Part shown: positions 60,101 to 64,000 of the stretch, in pieces | How the letters are laid out: each line of letters begins with the position of its first letter | Position numbering within the stretch: position 1 is the first letter of the stretch | From: Berberis thunbergii | Lineage: Eukaryota > Streptophyta > Magnoliopsida > Ranunculales > Berberidaceae | Reading direction: 5' to 3' | Length of the DNA stretch: 64,000 nt | NCBI GenBank assembly: GCA_003290165.1 | Contig: QNQO01005785.1 | Coordinates: 496,001-560,000 of the forward strand | Program-made: the position numbers and the translations under genes | The notes under the pieces: generated by a model | What the model was told of the DNA's origin: nothing | Databases searched by the model: none | The model's input: only the letters and a program-made list of their open reading frames with translations

Positions 60101-63100
60101 TTTATTTTCACAATTATACTTTTTAAACTTTTAAACTTTTTAAATTGTGAAAATAATTGTGAAATGTTGTGTTTCACAATAATATATATTCACAATAATA
60201 AATGTTGTGTTTGGCTGTGTTTATGTTGTGAAAATGTTTAATGTTAGAATGAACAAGAAGTGTTGAAGTCTTATACTTTTTGGCAAGTGAAATCTTTTAC
60301 TTTTTGGCAAATGAAGTCCACTTTGCACTACTATTCATATTTTGTTTGTTTTCCTAGAATTTTCAAAAAGACTTGATAAAAGTAATATTCTGCACAAACA
60401 ATAATATATTGGAACTGATCAATTTTTTTGTAAATCTTCATCACACAAACAAAGTTGAACTTGGATTACGTTCATTCATCTTCATTCTAATAATTTCTCT
60501 TCAATCGCAATGGTTGTTCTAATGGTCATCTCATTCGCACGAATCGCACCTGCCACATCTATTGCCCCACTTTTATATTTTGATCAAGCTAAATACACTT
60601 TGAGTTTCAGATAATTTTGAAACCTATAAAGAGTACAAAGAATGTAAGTAAAAAGAAATGATATATTCCTAAATGAAGGCGAATATATATATATATATTA
60701 TAATTAAAAAAATCTTACGATTTACGATTAATTCTAAATCTTACACGTTACGATTTACAATACGATTTACGATTCACTAACACTGGTGTGGGTTAGTAGG
60801 TAAAAAAAAAAGTGGCTTGGTAGTGTGGGACAGTAGAACCTGTGGTGTTAAAAAGTTGATGCCTTAAGAAAAACAAAACAAAACCCTAAACTTATTGGAC
60901 TCCTACTTGGGCTTATATTGGACCAATCAAATTTTAAATAGATAATACTAATATAACAAAAGTGGTAAAAAAATTTCAAAATTTTAAAAATGGTTCTGGT
61001 ACCTATGCAGTTAAAACGGATAACGGACCCATAACGGCCTAGGAGCATTACAAGTTATAAAGGATTATATAGGAATATAATGGTATATAAATGTCTATAA
61101 TAAAATATATATTTTTATACCCCCACTAAGTATTTATGATTAATGTATTTATAAGGAAATCAAATGGAAACTGAGAGAATAAAAATAAAAGTTCCATCAA
61201 ACTGATTTTTTGTGTATTAGTAAGATCTCTACAACCCCACACCAGCTGATTTTATAAACCCATCTAATTACCCATCAAACAGATCAGGGAAGTTTATAAA
61301 CCCATCAAACAGATCTTTTGTATATTTTATAGACCCAAATTCTTCAAAACAATCCAAAATTCCATCAAGGATTACCAGAAATGGGTGGGGAAGCAGAAAA
61401 TAGAAATGGAGGTTCAAGGGAGGTTCCCGCATGAAGGCTGGAGGTTCGATCGCATGGTCTTCGTCTTCTTCAATTTCTTCTTCTTCTTCCTTTGGTTTCT
61501 TCTTTGCTTAGATCTGAAAAATGAATCGGTTTTTTTTTAAATATATTTAACAAACTTTATAACGTCGTTACAAGTCATAACGTTTTATTCATAACGGCCG
61601 CTATATGAGCGATATATCGGTTGTCGTTACCACCTACCTTTATATTTTTTACATCCGTTACACATTATAAAGGACTTACAACTTTTTAACTGCACAGTCT
61701 GGTACATCATGTACCGGCTGGTACAACCGGTAAACTAGTATATACCATTCTGTACACCCAAAAATGTAAAAAACACGATATATTTGTAGATATGTACCGG
61801 TTGGTAACCGATAAAGTATATAACGGCCGATATTAGTAACTATGGATGTGGTAGATATAGGTGTCATATACACTTGAGATTTGATTGCCAGTGCTTCAAT
61901 CTTGTTGGAGGCTTTACATTTGGACGTCTCAAAGCGACCTTTTTGTTTTTTCTTGGATGATGGTCATTAAAGGTTTGTTTGATAGCATGAAAATTTTCGC
62001 TGAAAAATCATTTTCCATGTAAAATCTTATTTTCCGGTGTTTCATTCGCCACATATGTAGGAAAACAATTTTCTGGGTCCACTTGATTTTCCTGATTTTT
62101 TTGTCCGACCTCCCCCCTAAGAAGACTATTTTCCAGGTAAACATGAAAAGTATACAAAAAAATTTGTTAAAAAAACTATCTCAACTCATATGCAACAAAA
62201 CCTTACTCGAGACTAAATTTTTGTAACAATGAAATTACCAATATACCCATGACAACAATATTTTTGAGTATAATTTTATGGGTGCAATCAAACACTAGAA
62301 AATTATTTTCTAGTAAAGCAATTGTCATAGTCATTTTCTCAAGTAAAAAGTCATTTGACCTAGAAAATGATTTCCTAGGCTATCAAACACACCCTAAGAG
62401 TAAAGCATATGATGCTTAGGTATTTAATGTTTCTAATTTTGGTCATATAGATATTCTTGCAAGGATGCATGGACACATACACGACACGCCGACTCGACGA
62501 TTTTCCAAAAACTAGGACTCGGGGACACATCATACTATTTTTATTAAGTCATATAAATAAAAATAATAATTTAATAAAGTGTCTTCCTAGACATTATGTT
62601 GCAAGAAAAAATAAAGTAGAGAAAAATATAGTAGAGGAGAACCTCTATTATGCTTTAGTGGTTTTTTGCCCTATTTGTCTAAAATAACAATTTTAAAGAG
62701 TCATTCACTTCAGATGGATAACAACCATTAAATTAGGTGTTTATTTGCAAATATCTAAAATTAGAAAATAAATAAAGTTGATTTTCAAGTTTTGATTGTG
62801 TTTTGACCAAGTTTCGAGTGTATCGGAGGTGTGTCCGACACATTGACCATGTGTCTGATACCTATCAACACGTTGACCAAATTTTTTACTCGTGTCGAAG
62901 GCGTGTCCAGCGAGTGTCGGTGTCGGATACATGTCGGACACAGATACGACAAGTTTTCAAAGAGTTGGTCCTTCCTTGTATTCTTGCATCTCCTTTTGGC
63001 ATTTTTCCAATTCATAGTCTTTTAGAATGTGCTTCTTTGTGGAATATCCCAGGGAAGCTTGGTTTATGTCATGTACCACAAGATACAGGTCTAATCTAGT

Positions 63101-64000
63101 GATTATACTCCAAATTCCAATTGATCCTTTTCCTTTTCTCATTGCCAGATATTCCACCATATTAACTGTTACTATGGCACTTCAGTAACAAGATAGGTTA
63201 TATGTTTTGTTTGAATTTTTTAATAATAAATGATGCCAAGTCCAGAAAACTCTCAAGAGATCAGTGACTCTGACTCAGTATTCTATCGGGCTTGCAACAT
63301 AGACCAACTTACTATGTATATGTGTTATGTTTGACACTATATCCAATGCATGAACAGGCTCAAGCTAAAAAGCTGCGTGCAGAAAGATTGTTAGCAAAGA
63401 TAGAAGCATCCATGATCCCAGCTGGTCCTTCTGATGACCAGGAGATACTGACTGATGAAGAACGATTCATGTTCCGCAGGATTGGTTTGAAAATGAAGGC
63501 ATACTTACCTATGGGTCAGCCTTCTATCATGATTTCAGATGCAGTTAGATATACTTTTTAATATGTAATCTTCTGACTCTCACCTTGTTTCAGGCATTCG
63601 TGGTGTGTTTGACGGTGTTATTGAGAATATGCACTTGCATTGGAAACATAGAGAGCTGGTAAAGTTAATCTCCAAACAAAAGACCCTCTCTTTTGTTGAA
63701 GACTCAGCTAGGCTATTGGAGTATGAGAGTGGAGGAATATTGGTAGCAATTGAAAGAGTCCCCAAGGGTTATGCTCTTATTTATTACCGTGGAAAGAATT
63801 ATCAGAGACCCATTAGTCTGAGACCAAGAAACCTTCTAACAAAAGCAAAAGCGTTAAAGCGTTCAGTTTCCATGCAACGCCATGAGGTTCCTTCATTTCT
63901 TACATCCTTTCTTCCCTTTCCCGCTAATAATAAAATACTATGAGCCAGTTTTTGGCTGCCTAGTTTCAGTATTGGAGTTTACTTTTGACATATGATGCAG
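32313..64000 (+). CDS. CFM3: CFM3: chloroplast CRM-domain group II intron splicing factor (3'-partial, six exons visible)
   Basis: Exons: 32,313-33,185; 52,724-53,192; 53,730-53,860; 55,979-56,323; 63,358-63,514; 63,594-63,886. All have GT-AG borders and consistent phases (756 codons so far). The window's last bases, gcag, look like the next acceptor. The N-terminus is Ser/Thr/Leu-rich, as in a chloroplast transit peptide, followed by basic and acidic low-complexity stretches. Three CRM RNA-binding domains begin at about residues 223, 425 and 637; each ends in a YRG/YKG.NY-type or YRGKDF strand. CFM3-type proteins bind group II introns in organelles, working with CAF proteins, to promote splicing. 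Reading frames are intact. Introns are 19,538, 537, 2,118, 7,034, 79 and about 114 bp. The alternative start at 32,319 (MAFSS) is equally plausible. Confidence 0.9.
34107..34714 (+). mobile_element. Solo LTR inside the LINE
   Basis: Starts TGTAAGAG, ends TTTTCAACA, and is flanked by tgatat at 34,101-34,106 and 34,715-34,720. It has no internal domain or second LTR, so it is probably the product of LTR-LTR recombination. Orientation is taken from the TG..CA ends and AATAAT-rich 3' part, so it is tentative. Confidence 0.6.
34868..35754. mobile_element. Non-autonomous hAT-like element inside the LINE
   Basis: Termini CAATGTAGTCAAGGCG and inverted CATTGTAGTTAAGGCG (two mismatches), flanked by ggcgaaat (34,860-34,867) and ggtgaaat (35,755-35,762): an 8-bp duplication with one mismatch. 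The ends are rich in GGCG/CGCC; the interior is AT-rich with no ORF. Confidence 0.7.
37119..37454 (+). repeat. 5' LTR of the Ty3 element
   Basis: Starts TGTCATAGCTGAAG and ends CTGGGACA, and is closely similar to 47,849-48,184 over the whole 336 bp. Confidence 0.9.
37510..38942 (+). pseudogene. Ty3 gag and start of protease, degenerate
   Basis: It opens [16 protein letters not shown] (37,510) with a coiled-coil-like region. Then come the retrotransposon gag core ([17 protein letters not shown] at 37,880; [18 protein letters not shown] at 38,248) and a chromovirus-type knuckle [14 protein letters not shown] (38,618-38,660). The protease entry [13 protein letters not shown] (38,803) is recognisable, but the catalytic Asp-Ser/Thr-Gly is gone (reads ITHGVP) and the frame drifts. 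Stops near 37,720, 37,940 and 38,180 break gag. Confidence 0.75.
39057..40032 (+). pseudogene. Ty3 reverse transcriptase, first part
   Basis: RT motifs: [30 protein letters not shown] (to 39,569), then in the next frame [13 protein letters not shown] and [15 protein letters not shown] (39,660-39,820). The expected FVL.FFDDILIYS box is broken (FVLDFL then stop at 39,868). The connection [17 protein letters not shown] runs into the copia insertion at 40,038. Confidence 0.8.
40038..40262 (+). repeat. 5' LTR of the copia element
   Basis: Starts TGTAGGAATATTCGG and ends TTGCTTTTA. It has a longer (TA)n run (about 40,180-40,203) than the 3' LTR, which explains 225 against 216 bp. Confidence 0.85.
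40327..41272 (+). pseudogene. Copia gag, degenerate
   Basis: Broken frames: [14 protein letters not shown] (40,327), then [16 protein letters not shown] and [16 protein letters not shown] (40,620-40,780), which is the UBN2-type copia gag core. The zinc-knuckle area near 41,080 (RCSHCNSL) is incomplete. Stops near 40,545, 40,900 and 41,005. Confidence 0.7.
41270..42620 (+). pseudogene. Copia protease and integrase, degenerate
   Basis: The protease active site [13 protein letters not shown] (41,397) is intact. Integrase zinc binding: [15 protein letters not shown] with CDICQLAKY (41,810-41,930). The catalytic core follows with NDIWGPSRV (41,985), [10 protein letters not shown] (42,160) and [20 protein letters not shown] (42,250) across frame changes and stops near 42,133 and 42,195. 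Confidence 0.78.
42625..44555 (+). pseudogene. Copia reverse transcriptase and RNase H, degenerate
   Basis: [35 protein letters not shown] (43,260-43,360), KALYGLKQS (43,556), [11 protein letters not shown] (43,708). RNase [21 protein letters not shown] (44,173), [30 protein letters not shown] (44,392), HFIKKRL. A stop at 43,450 and frameshifts near 43,460 and 43,740 separate the parts; catalytic residues themselves remain. Confidence 0.85.
44640..44855 (+). repeat. 3' LTR of the copia element
   Basis: A near-identical partner of 40,038-40,262, directly followed by the duplicated gacac and then by the continuing Ty3 RT sequence. Confidence 0.85.
44861..45480 (+). pseudogene. Ty3 RT connection and RNase H
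   Basis: The frame resumes after the copia target duplication: [33 protein letters not shown], then RNase [33 protein letters not shown] and [11 protein letters not shown], closing [13 protein letters not shown]. This stretch is open, though the first codons depend on the copia LTR junction. Confidence 0.85.
45481..46221 (+). other. Ser/Thr-rich linker between RNase H and integrase
   Basis: About 240 codons in one or two frames (45,491-45,910; 45,838-46,203), rich in Ser, Thr, Asn and Asp, with loosely repeated phrases such as [10 protein letters not shown] and [11 protein letters not shown]. In most Ty3 elements only a short spacer separates ALSRR from the H2C2 domain. No domain is recognised. 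Confidence 0.5.
46222..47432 (+). pseudogene. Ty3 integrase, split by a SINE
   Basis: The zinc domain spans LHDSPLGGH and CDTCQRNK (46,412-46,550) with a stop at 46,441. After the SINE comes the core [15 protein letters not shown] (first catalytic Asp), [18 protein letters not shown] (second Asp) and [12 protein letters not shown] (47,060-47,095), where the Glu of QTE is Lys. A further frame change near 47,165 drops part of the core. Inactive. Confidence 0.8.
46590..46748 (-). mobile_element. tRNA-derived SINE in the Ty3 integrase
   Basis: On the minus strand the head has an A-box-like stretch (aactcaacggttggagc) and a B-box (gggttcgaaccc); the tail is an A run (seen as T run 46,590-46,594 plus the adjoining Ts). 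A perfect 8-bp duplication, caaccttt, flanks it (46,582-46,589 and 46,749-46,756), and the integrase reading continues across the site. It is not a tRNA gene. Confidence 0.8.
47450..47785 (+). pseudogene. Ty3 integrase C-terminus and chromodomain-like end
   Basis: [21 protein letters not shown] sequence leads into [16 protein letters not shown] (47,553), then [20 protein letters not shown] and KEATWED* (47,780). This matches the GPFxVLxRIG and chromo tails of plant chromoviruses. The final aromatic-cage residues were not checked. Confidence 0.7.
47849..48184 (+). repeat. 3' LTR of the Ty3 element
   Basis: Starts TGTCACAGCTGAAG; its end reads TGTGATA where the 5' LTR reads TGGGACA. A purine-rich tract (ggaggagtggaagg, 47,832-47,845) precedes it. 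Confidence 0.9.
48820..50332 (+). mobile_element. LINE remnants (second group) in CFM3 intron 1
   Basis: Contains a LINE tail-like piece (48,830-49,090). Then comes [18 protein letters not shown] in interrupted frames (49,360-49,420) with following zinc-RVT-type sequence to about 49,740. It ends at 50,318-50,332 with ttttaccgataaaaaa, the 3' end repeated at 52,254. No ORF is intact. Confidence 0.6.
50333..52272 (+). mobile_element. LINE remnants (third group) in CFM3 intron 1
   Basis: RT-side piece [17 protein letters not shown] and [20 protein letters not shown] (50,332-50,520). A zinc-RVT-like piece with [13 protein letters not shown] (51,680-51,715), preceded by a T10/G19 tract at about 51,408-51,434. 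The 3' end is at ttttaccgataaaaag (52,254-52,270). Fragments are out of order in places, so several copies may be mixed. Confidence 0.55.
52273..52723 (+). other. CFM3: CFM3 intron 1 end, no element recognised
   Basis: AT-rich intron DNA with a pyrimidine-rich tract (cttttcttttgaacag) forming the acceptor of exon 2 at 52,723. Confidence 0.6.
52724..53192 (+). CDS. CFM3: CFM3 exon 2
   Basis: Acceptor gaacag. It finishes CRM domain 1 ([20 protein letters not shown]), gives the linker with [20 protein letters not shown], a CFM signature, and starts CRM domain 2 ([20 protein letters not shown]). Donor gtattg after the first base of a Gly codon. Confidence 0.92.
53730..53860 (+). CDS. CFM3: CFM3 exon 3
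   Basis: Acceptor taaag. Encodes [20 protein letters not shown] and [14 protein letters not shown], the central helix and strand of CRM domain 2; donor gtataa in phase 0. It is too short and interrupted to be caught as an ATG-started frame. Confidence 0.9.
53861..55978 (+). other. CFM3: CFM3 intron 3 with LINE and dispersed-repeat remnants
   Basis: A LINE C-terminal piece lies at 55,180-55,420 ([19 protein letters not shown], then [14 protein letters not shown], the zinc-RVT Cys/His motif). Around 54,750-55,030, gaacgacccgctctcag and later phrases resemble a widespread plant noncoding repeat, but that identification is weak. The rest is unrecognised. Confidence 0.5.
55979..56323 (+). CDS. 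CFM3: CFM3 exon 4
   Basis: Acceptor ttgcag. Encodes [20 protein letters not shown], the end of CRM domain 2, then a helical Glu/Lys-rich linker with [15 protein letters not shown]; donor gtaagt in phase 0. Confidence 0.92.
57355..58540 (-). pseudogene. gag of the TR-GAG-like element, degenerate
   Basis: Minus-strand pieces: a gag core [17 protein letters not shown] (about 57,900) and a CCHC knuckle [17 protein letters not shown] (about 57,520-57,575). Stops and shifts separate them. No protease, RT or integrase motif follows before the 3' LTR, so it must have depended on proteins of other elements. Confidence 0.65.
58684..60863. mobile_element. Mutator-like element (non-autonomous) inside the TR-GAG 5' LTR
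   Basis: Terminal inverted repeats of about 45 bp: caactttttaacgccacaag on the left and caactttttaacaccacagg (inverted) on the right. Flanks ttaaggaaa (58,675-58,683) and ttaagaaaa (60,864-60,872) give a 9-bp duplication with one mismatch, typical of Mutator. The LTR continues on both sides. No transposase is visible. A further element (59,369-60,784) lies inside. Confidence 0.75.
59369..60784. mobile_element. DNA element with 10-bp flanking repeats inside the Mutator-like element
   Basis: The ends AGTGTTGTACGAAT and inverted AGTGTTAGTGAATC are imperfect inverted repeats. Identical ggtgtgggtt flanks both sides (59,359-59,368 and 60,785-60,794). The interior has repeated ATCGATTT/AAATCG motifs at both ends and no ORF with a known domain. 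It is hAT- or Mutator-like; the 10-bp flank leaves the superfamily open. Confidence 0.65.
61003..61697. mobile_element. Small hAT-like element
   Basis: The ends CTATGCAGTTAAAA and inverted CTGTGCAGTTAAAA (one mismatch) are flanked by a perfect 8-bp repeat, tctggtac (60,995-61,002 and 61,698-61,705). The interior is rich in AACGG/CCGTT. It lies inside the outer element at 56,632-61,844. Confidence 0.7.
61971..62394. mobile_element. PIF/Harbinger-like MITE
   Basis: The ends AGGTTTGTTTGATAGC and inverted GGGTGTGTTTGATAGC are flanked by TAA on both sides (61,968-61,970 and 62,395-62,397). The size (424 bp), 3-bp target and lack of coding capacity fit a Tourist-like MITE. Confidence 0.7.
62460..62978. 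mobile_element. Possible hAT-type MITE
   Basis: tattcttg occurs at 62,452-62,459 and 62,979-62,986. The enclosed 519 bp begins CAAGGATG and ends with the inverse of CAAGGAAG. The right half repeats GTGTCGG/GACACG motifs. Inverted termini are short, so confidence is moderate. Confidence 0.45.
62989..63357 (+). other. CFM3: CFM3 intron 4 end, no element recognised
   Basis: Unique-looking intron sequence with no inverted termini or ORF of note, ending in the acceptor gaacag before exon 5. Confidence 0.6.
63358..63514 (+). CDS. CFM3: CFM3 exon 5
   Basis: Acceptor gaacag. Encodes [18 protein letters not shown] and the start of CRM domain 3 ([20 protein letters not shown]). Donor gtcagc is weak but keeps the frame with exon 6. 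Confidence 0.88.
63594..63886 (+). CDS. CFM3: CFM3 exon 6
   Basis: Acceptor tttcag. Encodes [20 protein letters not shown] through [14 protein letters not shown], completing CRM domain 3, and ends [10 protein letters not shown] with donor gttcct. The following intron would end at base 64,000. Confidence 0.9.

Larger units (their letters stand above)
57141..60958 (-). mobile_element. Small gag-only LTR retrotransposon (TR-GAG-like), 5' LTR split by a DNA element
   Basis: The LTR at 57,141-57,354 starts (plus strand) TGATAGGTTTTAAC. Its partner begins TGATAGGTTTAACAG at 58,555, is interrupted at 58,683 and resumes at 60,873, ending at 60,958. On the minus strand a primer site TTGGTACCAGAGCGG directly follows the 5' LTR (58,541-58,555). 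Only a gag-like ORF lies between. Without the insertion the element is about 1.6 kb with LTRs of about 215 bp. Confidence 0.7.
56632..61844. mobile_element. Outer hAT-like element of the nest in CFM3 intron 4
   Basis: The ends CATAGTTG and inverted CATAGTTA are flanked by gatgtagt (56,624-56,631) and gatgtggt (61,845-61,852), 7 of 8 equal. All other elements between 57,141 and 61,697 lie inside. Without them about 700 bp remain, with no transposase. Terminal similarity is short, so the call leans on the duplication. Confidence 0.5.

Overview
This is nuclear DNA of a flowering plant, almost certainly a eudicot. It has spliced plant genes with GT-AG introns, a plant phi-class glutathione transferase, a chloroplast CRM-domain splicing factor, and a dense load of plant mobile elements (copia, Ty3, LINE, SINE, hAT, Mutator-like, PIF/Harbinger). 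All calls come from reading the sequence and from remembered family motifs; no searches were run.

Left part (1-10,570): a long-armed foldback element at the very edge, a tRNA-derived SINE, an 80-bp relic of a glutathione transferase exon, and a rearranged endogenous caulimovirid (pararetrovirus-like) locus. The caulimovirid's main copy lies on the minus strand (about 9,866 down to 3,035). A second, inverted copy of its coat-protein region sits at its 3' end (2,055-3,034).

Gene 1 (10,673-11,600, minus) is an intact three-exon GSTF-type gene.

Retrotransposon block (11,971-29,098): two Ty3/Tat-like elements lie head to head (minus, then plus). Both have gag but no recognisable RT, RNase H or integrase. 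Where pol should be, both carry a minisatellite (84-bp units in one, 69-bp in the other). Both also carry an antisense gene with its own TATA box about 110 bp before the ATG. A 1.4-kb hAT-type element that carries a SCAR-like gene fragment is inserted in the 84-bp array. Between the two elements lie two oppositely oriented LTR-like segments of a different Ty3 family.

Gene 2 (32,313 to beyond the right end, plus) is CFM3, a chloroplast CRM-domain group II intron splicing factor. Six exons are visible and the window ends exactly at the AG of the next acceptor. Its exons total about 2.3 kb, but its introns are greatly inflated. Intron 1 (19.5 kb) holds a LINE into which a solo LTR, a hAT element and an 11-kb Ty3 chromovirus-like element have inserted; the last of these contains a copia element and a SINE. 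Intron 4 (7 kb) holds a four-level nest of transposons, with further small DNA elements. Most of these insertions can be delimited by target-site duplications, so their order can be read directly.
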